From Motacilla alba alba (taxonomy: Eukaryota > Chordata > Aves > Passeriformes > Motacillidae): DNA of 64,000 bases. Below, piece after piece: positions 13,999-27,570 of the stretch; within the stretch, counting starts at the first letter, position 1, and each line of letters starts with the position of its first letter. Both the position numbers and the translations under genes were made by a program. The stretch spans positions 23,294,286 to 23,358,285 of the forward strand of contig NC_052021.1 in NCBI RefSeq assembly GCF_015832195.1. Reading direction: 5' to 3'. Below the pieces are notes generated by a model that was not told where the DNA came from, ran no database searches, and worked only from the letters and a program-made list of their open reading frames with translations.

Positions 13999-16900
13999 TT
14001 CAGCTGCAGGTCTTGGAACAGTCTGGCCCCTGCAAGCTCTGACAGTGGTTATTATGCAGCTTTCCAAAGGGATATGTGAGTGGCAAGAAGATTGTTGCTA
14101 CTGGCATTGTCCTAGCAGCCCTTCCCTGCCAGGAAATGCACACAGAACATCGTCACCATCCTGTTTAACCAGGCTCAGGAGCACCCAAGTCGGAGCACTC
14201 TCAGTAAGCTTGTCTGAGTGTGACCACGGCAGGAGCTGTGTAACCATGTCCTCCCCAGTTCTGCACTTGCCTCTGTGCGTGCCTGACGGGTGCTGTAACT
14301 CTGTGCGCCAAGGTGCTTAGGGCTCTTTCCCACAGCTGCTGGTTTGCCCTTCAGGGGAAACTGTGGGAAAGAGACTGAAAGATTGTTGGCACTTGAGTGA
14401 TCTTTGACCATATCTTCATGAGGGAGTGAGGAGGTTGGAAACAGCCACGGTTGGAAAGGGAAGAAGGGGGAGTGGAAGGAGGGGGCGGGAGGGGAAGAAA
14501 GGAAAAGTGGCCCGACCTTTCTCTCTCAGCTGTGCAAGCCTGCACTGATGGTTTGCATTTGCTAACTCGCAGTACTGAATTTTATTTGGAGGGAGCAAGG
14601 AGCAATGACAGAAACTAACTTCAGTGAGGCAGCGGGCACCCACTCCTGGAAAGAGCCCCTGCCATGGCCAGCTTCCAACAGCATGTCCTTTGTGATGTCG
14701 ATACCTGGCAAGGTAGCTTGGAAATGCAGCAAAATTATGCTCCATATCAGCAACAGAGCTTGGAGGGGAACTGAGACTTCCTTCCTTGACAGATCCGTGA
14801 GATCAAGCGCTCTGATCATAAAGCGAAGCGCAAATGCAAGAATAAATAAACCTTTCTTAATCCAATCAACCTGGTTATTCTTGAATCCCATAAAATAACT
14901 GCCAGTGGTTGCTTGAGGAGTTGCTATAAACATGACTTATAAGGAGGGGACATCCAAACTTTGTGCAACCCAGTGATTGCATTGGCGATTTTCCAGGATC
15001 CCCACGGGCTGCTGCTAATTGGCATCAAATGAAGCAGGTTGCAGCCACCCTCATCTTTAATACAAAGAGAGGGCCCCTGGGAGGCTACAGGTTCCAGCGT
15101 GTGGCCTTCTCACATCAAGAAGGAGCACAGCACACTGGGACGTTGAGTCTCCTCAGGCCCTTTCCCCTTGTTGACAGATCTGAGGAAGCTGCAGGCCACA
15201 CTGGACACCTTTACAATGGCTTGATAATCCTCTCTTTCTTAGAAAAAGAGGAAAAAAAATCAAGTATGGTTTTGGTTAAGTTCATGTTAATCAGCATTCA
15301 TGAGACTTAACAAAAAAACAACAAACATAATTTCCTCCGTCTCTCCTCCACCCAGAAGCAGACTACTGGTAGAAACTGAAGCTGGAAAAAATAGTTGAAA
15401 GTCAGCTAAAGTCACCTTGGTAACTGCAGCAATACACTTGCCCAGAACAGGAGACATCAAACCCAACTACAAACAGCTTTAAAGAAACAAAAAGAATGTA
15501 ATCATCTAAAGAATTAATCTGACAACTGCCCACGTTTACACCTCCCACAAGCTCCCAATCAGAGGGAAATGCGCTTTAATCTCCTCCAACTCCCCTCCAG
15601 TTTCACAAAACACTAGATGTGCAGTCTTTAAACTGGGGCATTTCCGGCATGCTGCTTCCATTTAAATCTGCTGCCTTTCCTAATGCAGCAGCCCTGGCTT
15701 TTGCAGAGTTGTTTTTTCTGGACACTGAGAAACATGAATATTTTTGTGGGGGTTGGACAAAGTATTAAATCTGGCATAGACAAAGTTTGCAACATTTTTT
15801 GTGATAGTCAGCTAGATCTTAGTCATAACAAGTAAAACTCCACTAATTCTTGCTGCTGATTTATTTGGTGATGGGGTGGAGGAAGCAAAGACTTACGGGT
15901 AACTGACAGTCGTAAAACCAGGGATGTTAGTGTTAGAAAGCAAACTTTTTCTGCATTTTTTTTTCTGAGTCTGAAAACTACAAGCTGTGGATGTCAATGT
16001 GTGTTAGGATATTAGCTTTTTATTAATAACAACCTAGAGGTCCTCTTGACCCTTCATCTGGGGGATCACCCTTTGGAAGGGTCAGCACAAGGATTTCCAA
16101 TCCCAAAGAGAGAATTTTAATGGGTCTTTCTTAGTCCCTGTGTCATGCAACATTTTTCCAAGTCTGAAAATGATGACACTGTGACCTCCTGATGTGTTAT
16201 GTGCATTCCACTATATACAATTCTTGTTTAGAAAGGTCTACCTTAGACAGAAGGTTATTTGGTTTCTGCTATTGGAGTTTAACCCTTAATTTTAAATACC
16301 TGAAATTGTGTGAGCTCCTCTGAAGGGAAACAAGAGACACAGAGTGTGAGTATTTTGGAAAGGATTAATCCTTTCATGTCATTCACAGAATTAACTACCA
16401 TTTTGCTTCACCTTTTTGACAGAAGGGCTGGTTACTTATTAATGTGAAGTCATAATTATTGACAGCCGTAAAGTCATGACAGTTCCATTTGATAGTTATA
16501 CATTAGTCAACATCTTCTCTTGAGCATGTAATGACAAACAGCATTTGCTGGTTTTAATAAGACTTAGAAAGCTTTGCCCCTTGCCTCCAGAATTATTGTC
16601 GTCATTCCTATTATTGCAATAACAACCGGAGGCTGTTTCCCCTCTGGACTGCAGCCCCATTGTGCTCGCAGCTGTACTGGCTAGCATGGTGGAAACCTAA
16701 AAACCCACCTTCAGCTCAGCGGGATTTGGAGCCCAGGGTTGTGGGGAGCTGTCCTGTAGCTCTCTGTCCTGCTGAAGCACAAACCTCCCAGCATGGATTG
16801 CCTGTGAGGCTGTTCTGGGATGTCCCATGCCTGGCATGCTTAGGCAGGCCAGGTGAGCAGGGCACAGTCCCTTGTCAGTAGCAGTAACCTTGCTGTAAAA

Positions 16901-18886
16901 CTCCTGATCCACTCCACAGTGCCTAAACTCTGGAACTGCATTTAGGAGTGCAAGTTTATGGCTTGCTTGAAAATCGTGTGTTGCTAATGGCTGACCCTTT
17001 TGGTAGGGGCTGATAAATGAATGATTGGAAGCTGTAGACCACAGGCTGACTTTCCCACAACTCACTGTGTATATAAGATCTGATAAGGAAGTTGAGACAA
17101 AGCTTAGCTTAAGGTCAACTGATCATTAATCAACTGTAACTGCACTTCTCAGGTAATCAGCCTGAAAAATGCTGGCCTGCTCCACTCTTTGAAGACCCCA
17201 CCTAGAAAGAGCTATAAAATGTTTGCTGAAGTAGATTAAACACAACTTTAAGTGCCACACATAGACTACAAAGCCTGTTGTGTCTTTGCTTCAGGGTTAA
17301 CCCACTGAACTGACACTCTGCTGACTGTCAGTCCATCAGCCCACCCTGGGCATAGGCTGTATCCTGATTTACCATGCCCGTCCCTGCTGGATACATTACT
17401 ACTTTTGTGTGTTGCTAAAGAAGAAAATGGGGCATGTTTTACAGTTTTTATCTTGCAGAGAGCTGAGCCGCTCTGTTATCTTTTTTCTGCATGTCTCTGG
17501 CCTGGCCATGCAGTGCCTTTGCAGGTTGGACCATGAGATATCAGAGTTTAGCTGTTTCAGAGTGGGCACTCAGCAGCATGGGTGAAGGGCTGCCGTGGGA
17601 CTAGGTGACCCAGCAGAAGCAACAGGCTGATCTGCCTGGAATTCACACTGAACTGTGCTGCTATGTGTGTGGCTGGTGGGAGTAATTTTGGGGCAGCTCT
17701 CAAAGGTAAAATCAAGTGAAGGTGTCACCTAGGTCAGCTCATGAGGGTGAAGCTGATTCTTTACAATCATTTCCAGATGTACACTAAAGACAGTTCAGCT
17801 TGGATGGTGGAAGGATCCAGGCTTGTTTTAACAGTGTTCTCAAATGGAGCCACAGCTTGATAGCCTCATTTGGCTTTTGGTTCTTGTGGCATAATGGAGG
17901 TACATTGCAATGTGGAATCTCAGTGCCCTCCTGCTTTCCCTGTCCCTCTCCTCTGGCGATTCTGTACTGTAGAAACTATCTTAACAAAGTCTTACCTCTA
18001 TTAAATTCTTGTGGAATGCTAGGTGACAAGAATATAAATCACTTATCAGACACCTCTCATCAGTCCATGTCATCCATTAAAGTCATAACCCATTCTGTCC
18101 TTTATTCTTTGTTCCAGACTATCACGTAAGGGATCATGCTGGTGCTCTTTGAACATATAAAGTGTTTATGGTCAAGTATTTTGAGACAGATCATTTTATT
18201 ATCTAGAGGATTTGGTCTGGCAAAGTTCCTAATCATGTAACAACATAACCGTGTTGTAGCTTCAGAATATGCTGGTCTTGCAGAAGTGAAGGAATAAGAA
18301 AGCAAAGTTACCATTGTCCTAAAGCCCGACTTACAAGGGAGAAGAATCTGTGAATCTCCTACTTGTCACATGGAGAGTCTGTCTTTTGGCTGTTGCACTT
18401 GATGCTGGTGGAACCAGGAGATTCTCAAAGCCTTTTGGTTGAACTGTGCAGAAAAAGGCACAAAGGACTGAACTAGTCTTTCCTGCAGGCCACTGCCTGA
18501 AAAGTCCTGAAGATAAAGCAAAAGCAGGAGGAAGGACACACCTGGTAATTCTTCCAAACCATAGTGTTTGGAGTTTTGGAGACTTTAGTTTTGCTGCAGT
18601 TCTTTCCAGCATTTGTTTGTTTTTTTGTTGTTTTTTTTTTTTTTAATACTGGTAAGGGATGCACCATGTGTGTGCATCAATTCAGATCCTAGGTTATCAA
18701 ATCAAGGTGAAGAGCTGCATGCTGAGACTGGTAGTCTGAGTGGGGCTGCATCTCTGCAGAGAGTGGTGAAAACTCAGATGTGTCTTTGTCTTCATAACAA
18801 TTTTTTCCCATATCCTTCCATATTTGCAGTCAGAATAGCACACGGTACTGGAATCCTGAATATGTGCATTTTGTCTGTTCTCTTAG

Positions 18887-19021
18887 AAGCCGTAAGGACA
18901 GTTTGGAAAGCGAGAGCTCAGCAGCCATCATTCCCCATGAGCTGATCCGCACGAGACAGCTGGAGAGCGTGCACCTGAAATTTAACCAGGAGTCGGGAGC
19001 GCTCATCCCCCTCTGTCTAAG
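18887..19021 (+). CDS. SUFU: SUFU exon 9
   Basis: The 135-nt exon completes Pro341 and encodes SRKDSLESESSAAIIPHELI then RTRQLESVHLKFNQESGALI and PLCL, plus two bases of an Arg codon. Ser342 (18888-18890) and Ser346 (18900-18902), the paired GSK3-beta and PKA phosphorylation sites that stabilise human SUFU, are the first residues of the exon. The second half is the conserved core of the C-terminal domain that helps clamp the GLI SYGHL motif. Acceptor TCTTAG, donor GTGAGT at 19022. Confidence 0.97.
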
Positions 19022-20460
19022 GTGAGTGAAGCCATCCTCCTCCACAGCCTGTGCTAACGTGCTGCTTTTGCCTTGTGGCATTGTTTCACCATACAGACAT
19101 GCATGCAATGGGTCTGTAAAGGCCAGAGCTTAGAGATTTTGCCAAAACAGATTAAAAACAGATGATTCTTTGCATGATTCTGTGCTCATCATGTTAAGAT
19201 TGTTTCTCGTTCTTTTTACATCCTCCACTGTCTTTTGAGTGCTGAAGCAGGACAGGGTTAGTATAGGGGCTTTTTTATTAATCTAATGCTAGCAACCCTG
19301 TGATAAAGAAGGGATGTCTTAACATGCTCTGTCAAAGAAATCCCTTAAGTTATTCATTCTGACTTATGGACTCAGATAAGTGGTTGTGCAAAACCTGTTT
19401 GCAATTAGTTTATGCATACAAGTGTGGATTTTAGACAAATTATGTCACATGACTGAAGGAGCAACACATTGTGTGCATACTCTACACATTTTCTTTTGAA
19501 GGTTCAGTCTGTGCATATCACTGGCTTCTAGTTTTCCATAATTTCAGCCAGCATGATTTTTAAAAATCCCTGTGCAAATGTTCTAGTATCTCAAGATAAA
19601 AATGAACTGTCGTGTCAAGACAAATTATTGTAGGTGATTGAGTTACTTTAGCTTAATGAGTTACATGTTGGTAGTGTCGTTATCAGCAGCAGGTGCACAC
19701 TTGCCTGGGTCTGTTGAGAAACCAATGGGAAAGATAATGCAAACATATTTTATTTTACATCACAAATGTGTGAACAATCTGTCCTGATCAGTTAGCTCAT
19801 CTGACCAGCAGTAACTCACCAAGCAACTGTGACTCTGGTAGGCACTAAATATATTACATGAAGTTTTCCCTCTTGCATGTTAGAAGCCATGCATGGGTAT
19901 CACAGATGCTCTGAGCTGAAATACCAGAGCCATGATTTTCCTTTGCATTGAATTAAAAAAGGGAAGTAATACTATAGATGGTCGTGTATGTGTGGTTTTT
20001 AGGCATTTCCTTAAGCAATACAGGTGACATTTGTCAAACACCAGGACAATTGATTACTAAGTATTGTCACAGAAATGAGCCTTCTTAGAAATGTGTCTTC
20101 ACATTCCCACATGATGTGGAGTCTGGATTCTCTTCTTTAGTTTCCATATTGCTGGAAAACTGGCAGTCCCCTGCCCCATCGTGGGGATAGGCATGAAGTG
20201 GGATTCAGATGTATTCTAGCTATCTATGTAACAAGGTCCTGAGATTAAGGAGGAAGATGAGGGGTAGCTCCCTGCCTCAGAAGGAGGCTTATCACCTGCT
20301 TTTTGGAGTAAATAATTCTTATATTCCTGGAAAATAAATATTTGCTGCCTTCAAAATTGTTTCCCATGCCAATGGCAGAAACAATAGTGCTGTATCTCCA
20401 TTGTTGTGTTGAATACTGTGCATACCCTCTCAACTCACACATGTGTGTTTCATTCCCCAG
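19022..20460 (+). other. SUFU: SUFU intron 9
   Basis: About 1.4 kb of AT-rich intron, donor GTGAGT and acceptor CATTCCCCAG. No repeat or RNA gene recognised. Confidence 0.88.
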
Positions 20461-20599
20461 GGGAAGGCTCTTACATGGACGGCACTTTACATATAAAAGT
20501 ATTACAGGAGATACAGCAATCACATTTGTATCAACGGGAGTAGAAGGAGCCTTTGCTACAGAGGAGCACCCCTATGCAGCCCATGGACCTTGGTTACAA
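20461..20599 (+). CDS. SUFU: SUFU exon 10
   Basis: The 139-nt exon finishes the Arg codon and encodes GRLLHGRHFTYKSITGDTAI then TFVSTGVEGAFATEEHPYAA and HGPWLQ. This is the most conserved part of the C-terminal domain. One change from human by memory is Met to Thr in the GDMAI segment. The exon ends in phase 0 and the donor is GTGAGA at 20600. Reading past the donor gives six more residues (VRKPVS) and a TGA at 20618-20620. Confidence 0.97.
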
Positions 20600-23500
20600 G
20601 TGAGAAAGCCTGTCTCCTGATTTTCCCCTTTCTTCCTTTACTGTGACCTAAAAATTATCTTGCTAAGGGCTTACGTTGTTTAAAAGTGTAACAAACCTGT
20701 ATTTTCTGCTGCAACATCTCTCATAGGTCTTGCACAATATTTTCAGTACTTATGGCCTAAAAAAGTAATGGTGAAATGCTGCCATTTTTATTAGTGGAAC
20801 TCAAAAAGATAATTGACTGGAAAATTCAGACATCATCTGTGAATACAGTAGTATCCATTTCCTGAAGTCAGTGAACACTTTACAGGCTGTATTTATTCTT
20901 GATTTTTTCCAGAAAGGAATTTGGGGAGGCAGGGTGGAATGACCTAAACAAGAATGGAGTCAGGGCAGAAGAGTTAGAAAGCTGCGGGTCTGTGATCCTG
21001 CAGAGCCAAGATCTCAGTTTGATCATCCCTAAAGGGAGAGCAGTGCAGAGAGCAATGCCTTTAAGTTTTAGATCTTTTCTATTGATTCTTTGATAAAAGC
21101 TTGTGGTTGCTTGAAGCACCCACACATTTTTGCACCCACATGTTCTTGGTGTCACAGATTTTCCCTGGAAAATCCCCATCTGCTTGAAGTTGAGGGTCAG
21201 CCCTAGAGCAGTGATGTATTAATGATCTGACAGTGTAGCGCTGCTCTACCCTTGAATTTCTTTATGGTTATAAGCATATTGTGGAAAAAAAACTTGAGGG
21301 GATGTGTTAATGCAGAAAAGCCCATTTCTGAGGGACTATGTGTGCAGTATGTCTCTGCCTTCACTGTAACTGTGGCATTCCTGCCTCCCATTCTGTTTTG
21401 AAGACAGGGGGTTGTTTCAGCATTGCAGTGTTGCAGTTAGCCTTCCAATGACTTGTTTTCAAGGCATTCTGCAGCCTGCATTCGTATGTCTGGAGGACAT
21501 CATACCTTGGAATCTGTATGACTTGTAAAGGAGCTATCTCAGCCAGACCCATCTCGTGTAGGGATTTTCAAAGAGCCTGCTTTGATTGTTCTGACTGGAA
21601 AGTGCAATGCTCCTATAATGATTAACAGCAAAGAGTCAGGTTTAAGGGTGGGTCATTTGCTGTTGGTTCCTGTGCTTGCCAACACATGATACACAGGATC
21701 TTGTGACTGTGTTAACTCCAAACATGAGTGTTTGTTTGCATTTGCATCACATCTCGAAATATATTGATGTGTAGAGTAGTCAGGTAACCTCTAAACAGTG
21801 AAGAATGGCAATAATTATGTCACCATACAGATATGTTAACCCTTATGAATCTGGCTGTTTTCATGCCTCTTATTTTGGTGATGAAAAACGTTAAGATTTT
21901 TGGAGTAGGTGAGATGGAAGGGTGAAGAATTGCTGGGTGGGAGAGGCAAGTTCCCTCGCTTGTCTCCTACACAAGCTCAATGTATTGGATCTTCTTGTCT
22001 GACATAACCAGCTCTGCTGCTGGCCCCTGCCCTGTCCTGAGTACAAAGGAGAACAGGCTGAAGGGGGGAGGAAGGGAGGCTAAAAGCAGCCTGGGACAAG
22101 AGGAGTAGCACCCGGTTGTGAGATGTGGGAGTGTCTGAGACTCTTGGCTTAGTATGCAAGGGAAGACTTGATCCGTGCTCAACCGTTCCTTGTGGTGTTG
22201 GGAGCAGGGGAGGGGGAGGTTTATGTGGCTTTGCTTCAGAAGTAAAAGAAGTTGTGGTGCATAAAATTTCCAAGGAGGTGAACTGTGTTTGGTTTAGTCC
22301 ATTGCAGCCTGGGCTGACTGAGTTGGCAAGCCCTGCTAAGCTTTCACAGCAAGGCCCAGAGAGGATTTTCCTCCTCCCTTGCTTGGGACCCCAGGCACAG
22401 CAAGGAGCTCCAAGGAGAATTGGTGGCTGAAAGCACATTACTGCAATGCAGGGGCATGTTGCAAAGACAAGTAAATGGAGGAACTGTGGAGGAGACATGG
22501 CAAGCTTTTCCTCCTGTAGACTTTTTCCCTATCTTAGCGTAGAAATAAGAGCCTTAAAAATCCCGGCCTCAACTCTGCAGCAGCCAGAGACTGACTTCTC
22601 TTGAGTCTAAGCTTTGGTGCAGTGAGAGCCCAAACCTGCAGACTAAACACAGTACCTCCTGTTTACATCTTGTGGGCTGTAGTGGAGCGTGTCCAAGGTG
22701 GGACAGGCTGGAGAGCTGCTGTCTATCAGCCCCTGCTGCCCAGGCTGAGCAATGAGCTGAGAGTCCCTGGGCTCTGGTGGAGGGTTAACAGATGACAGGA
22801 GTTTGGCAGGTCCCAGCACCATTCCAACCAGACAGGTGTCCATATCACCACCACAGCTGGTACTCAGCAGGAACCATTTTAGCAGTCTCAGCAGAAAAGG
22901 TAAGGAATCATTAGACCAGAGAGATTGTACGCCCCATTTCTATCAACAGTCTTTCCAGGTCACGTTTGAGGCATGTTAGTAGGGGAAGCCTGTCCTGCTG
23001 CTGCCCATGCTCTGGGGATGATTAGATTATTTCATTCTCCAGAGCTGTCAAATTGGCACCTTTCCCAAGTACTTGGATTTTTTTTTTCATTTAAGTAACA
23101 TTTAATTATTTCTAAGAAGCTAAATTCTATTAAAGGTCTAAGCATGTTAGGCTGGTTTATTTCTGAACTCCTTCCACTATGTCATGTATTGTTGAATAGG
23201 GAAATTGCTTTAACTCAGAAATGTACAAACGTATTCAAGAAGTCCTCCTTGTTAACACTAGACTCCTGTTTATATGCTAGTTACTGTGGCAAAGTCTCTG
23301 ATGTGTAACACTTGAATTAACATTACACATGATCAAAGGCTTCCGCGGTTCTTTCTTCCACTCCCCCTTCCTCCAGTGCTGTGACTGCTGAGCCCCCACA
23401 TTGCCTCCTAAGCACCTCTCCTCTGCTTTCCAAAGGGTAGATGTTCCAGATGCACAGGCAAGGGCTGTGCAGGAGGTGTCTGGCCCATGCTGGAGGGTTA

Positions 23501-24979
23501 AGGATGCTGATCATGCAGACAGACTCCAACATAAACTGCCCCACAGTGACATTTGTATTTGTGGTGGAGCGTCCTTGGTCCAACATCTGAGCTGTGCCAA
23601 GTGTGCAATTCATCACAGATTGACCTTGTTTGTCTCTAAAACATTCCCAAAGCAAGGTGAGGTTGTGCGTGTGTTCTCTCTCCCTCCCTTACTTTTGTTC
23701 CGACAGATGATAGAGACGCTCTGTTGAAATGTGTTACTGATCAAGCCCGTCCCAATAAAGTTGCCTGAGCCTTTAATACATATTAATATTATCCTGGGGT
23801 AGTTTGTGTCAAAGCCTGTCAGCATGCATCATCCTTTGGGAATTACCATCATTAAGTCTCCAGTGATGGGAGTCAGGACATGCTTCTGCAAAGCTCCTCT
23901 GCTTTTATGTGGAGCTCTCTGCCCGTCTAGCACAAAGCAGGCTGTTCTCCCCTCCTGCCTTGCTCACCTGGACTGCTTACTCTCCCCAGAGGGGAGAAGG
24001 AGGTTTGTTTAACTCTACCTTTAGATAATTTCTGCTCCTGCTGCTTTAGGCAGTCATTGTTCTAGGCAAGAAGATGACATTCAAGCCTTTGATCGTGTGC
24101 AACGTGCATGTTACGCATCAGATACTACTGCAGACTCTGACATATAAGCCAATACAGTGCAGTAAAAACAAACCTATAGTTAAAGAGTCCTCGTTAACTG
24201 TAAAATCTAGCACACAGAATGTAAGAAATATCTCTGCACTTTAGCCTTGCCCCTGTTACACATGTGTATTTCAATGCAATAGCTAATTGAAGAATCATGC
24301 ATATTTTTAGCAGAGTGTGCTTGCCTCATTCACTGCACAGAGATGCAGTATGTTTGGGGGATGAATCAGGAGCATGGAGTAGACTCTTTCCTATAGGATT
24401 TCCACTTTATTTGTTAAAATTGGAAAGTGTGTAATGAATGAGGCAGGTAATTGCAAAAAATTACAGTAGTCTTATAGTGAAGCCTGTTAAATGTTGCCGT
24501 GGAGAATTGGGTCCTGTTCGTGCCTCTACTACTCTTATTCCAGAATCTTAAGCTAAAATGCTCTCACTTGGTAAGTGACTTTGTGTTCCTTATTTTCTGG
24601 ATGCCCAGCTCAAGGCCTGAAGTCTGATCTGTGTTCCCAGCAACAAGAGGAGGTCAGGAGGAATTCCCTTGTGCATACCTCTGTGCTACACAGGACTAAG
24701 TGGACTGGAAAACAGGAATCTGCAAGTCTTGAGATGGGCACTCACAAGAAGTAGATGTTCAGATTCAACTTTTTCTTCACTCATTTTCCTATGTCTGTTC
24801 AGAAGAACATTCTTCCAGTCATCCTGTGAAGAATGCAATGGATTCAGTGCTTGCCAGGCATTCCAGCTCCACTCATGAACAGCAGAAACAATTTCAGGAA
24901 GAGATTAAAATTTATTCTTCCAGGTTAAAAGAGAGAAAGGATTTCTTTGGGGCAGGGATTCAGCATGGGAGCTGTGGTC

Positions 24980-25120
24980 AAAGACCCATGTTCTGCTTCC
25001 TGCTCTTGCAGGTTTTCTCTGTGACTTTTAAGTCTCTACTTCCTTGAGCCTCCATCTCCCATCTGCCGTATGGAGGGGAGCACCTCCCTGCCTTGCAGAA
25101 ATGTGAGGCCAAGCCCGTCA
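24980..25120 (-). repeat. MIR-like CORE-SINE fragment
   Basis: The + strand carries, in order, a TTCTCTGTGACTTTTAAGTC block, a CTTCCTTGAGCCTCCATCTC block, CCATCTGCCGTATGG, then ACCTCCCTGCCTTGCAGAAA and TGTGAGG. This is the reverse-complement MIR pattern (gtgacc...caagtcact...gagcctcagtttcc...catctgtaaaatgg...tacctcacagggttgttgtgagg). Old copy; extents are approximate. Confidence 0.55.
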
Positions 25121-27570
25121 GAGGCTGAGAGTGGTGAACAGTAAGATCAGGTACTTCCAGTGTTATCCATGCTGGCAGTAGTTGGATGGAGCATACTAAA
25201 TAAAGGGGAAGAGAGTAGGAGAGAATGGGGAAGTAAGTTGAATGATAATGAAAAGAAATGATGACTAATGCTGCATTCAGTGAGCAGAACCATCCTGAGG
25301 ACTGAGCAGGGCAGAGGTCTTGCTGGAGAAAAACTGCAGGTGATCCTGTGATTACAGATTTGTTTCATGAGGCAGACGTGCTGGCACCAAATTAGTGTGG
25401 CATTGTTTCTGTGCAGCAATTTCCAAAGTTTTGTATGCCCAATGTCACTCATCTCTGAGTGCAGAGGGTATTTTTTCCAGGTAATTTACTTGGGTTTGGG
25501 ACTAATCCTGTTAGGCAGGTGGATGCTATGGATCATTGGCACTTGGCACCCCCTGATTCTCAGCACAATGTGAGTGTCTCTGTCTGAACTGAAGAGCTCA
25601 CAGCAGTGGTGGGGTGTTATCCTCTGGCAGCAGGCACTGCTGGGGGGCCCTCTTTGCTTGCCTCCCATGCCAGTAGGCTCCTAATGTCCATCTGACAGCA
25701 TGTGGATGTTAGGGCTGTGGAAATGGGGTTCTCCAGGCTCCTTGCCCTTTGTTGTCCCCAGCTTTGGCATCTGATCTGCTCTTCATCCTGTTTTTCTGTG
25801 TCTCCGTGTTCCCCTCATCCTGGCTCGTCTCTGCTTTCCTCTCCTCCCCTTCATTCAAGATGGAAAATTCCTTCTCCTCCTCCTCCACATGGTCTGATTT
25901 CCAGCAGAAACACTGAGAGTGCTGGAGAGTTTCCCTGCCATTAGTCCTGATGTGCCTGGTGACATAGCAATTCGTCACCTCTCAGAGGAATGATTAGAGG
26001 AAAAATCACTCCTTAGCTACCTCTGCCCTATTTTGGGGCAGAGCTGCCTTGGGCTGGGATGTGCTCAGTGAAGGAGGACTCTTCATTTCTCACAAAGTCT
26101 ATGGGCAAACAGTACTTTCAGAGACTTCTGACTTAGCAAAGCATTTTCATGATTAGGAGAAAGACTTTCCCTTGTCCTCTAGAGTACTCATTTGCTAATC
26201 TTCATCACCCTCTTCATAAGGGGTGGTTCTCATGCCAACAAAATTATCATATGAATTTGCTAGTACTGTCAAAATACACTTTTTCCAAAATACCTCTCTC
26301 GATTCCTTTTTCCCTAAAAATCCTGAGAAAAAAAATTAAAAACAAGGCATCCAGCATGGAAAAATAAGTCGAGGCTTAGGACAGCAAGGTCAAACCTTTC
26401 ATAGAAAATGTTAAATGTGCCTGTAGGCAGGATAGGTACATGGAAGCCGTGGGAAGCATCCAGCATGCAGGAGCTATCAACATGTGCTATCTATGCTGGC
26501 AGTCACAGCAGAGAGGGGATTACTGTGAGCAGGGTCATGGGGGACGATCCATTCTTTTGGTTTGGCAACCTAAGTGAAAAATCTGGGAAAGAAGATCAGA
26601 CTGAGCCCAATCTTTAAATATTTTCAGTTTTTCTTGCTGAAACAAAAGCCTTAAAGAGACCAAAAGCTGAAATAAAATCCTTTTATGTTGAATGAAACCA
26701 GAAATAAGAAATAAGAAAGTTTTCTTCAATAAACACAGAAAAAAAAATCTGGTTTTGCAGAATAGGGCTGGAGGTATTAGAAGTTTGCCTTCTCAAATCA
26801 ATATTTAAGGGATATAATGCTTGCATAGGATATGAGAAACTCATATTTTATTTATTTTCTTTAATTTGAACCCCTATTTCTACTTCTTTGCTTTATGGGC
26901 ACCACAGCTATAGGGTATTTTGGTTCTTCCTCAGCTCTTCCAATTGGAGTTGTTCCACATCATATAAAACACTGAATTAGTCACAGAGACAGAGTGCACA
27001 AGAGAATGACTTTGTTCCGGTAGAGTCAGGACATTCCCCTGGAAATGAGCACATCTGGTTCTTCTCTCTGCTCGACCACATGTTAAATCATTTATGCATA
27101 TTGGCATAATGGCAGCAACAGAGGTTCAAAGCAACATTTGAAAGCACTACTCTGATGCTGAAGATGCTCACTTGTAAGTGGTAGCTATGGGTCATGTTGT
27201 CTCTTGAAGACATAGGCTTGATTGTTGGTGTCCCCACACTTGAATAGATATGTTACTCCTAGCGTGGCGAGTTTAAGAACACCCACAAGCTGGTTTGAGT
27301 TGTGTACAACTACAGCCTGCTCTTCTCCAAAGCAGTTTTATGTGTCTACTCATGAAATTATTTTTCAGAATGTTTTGAGTGTCTTCCCTCAAATTCTTGA
27401 GCAGGTCTTAGAAATCTAAGCTAGCAGTTTTCCAGTAAGTTTATTGTGTGCCCCAAACACTCCCCAAAATCTTATTGCATTATCCCATTGTGTTCTTCTC
27501 CCTCACAGCTGAATGAGACATTTCATCTGGGGTAGAAAGGCACCGTTAGAACATGATGATCCTCCCAATG

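Larger units (their letters stand above)
8307..18886 (+). other. SUFU: SUFU intron 8
   Basis: A 10.6 kb intron, donor GTGAGT and acceptor TTCTCTTAG. It contains three MIR-like SINE fragments (near 10.91, 12.33 and 13.84 kb, listed separately), a purine-rich tract at about 14,453-14,510 and a T-rich stretch near 18,620-18,645. No further exon or RNA gene was recognised. Open frames of up to about 120 codons here look like chance. Confidence 0.85.
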
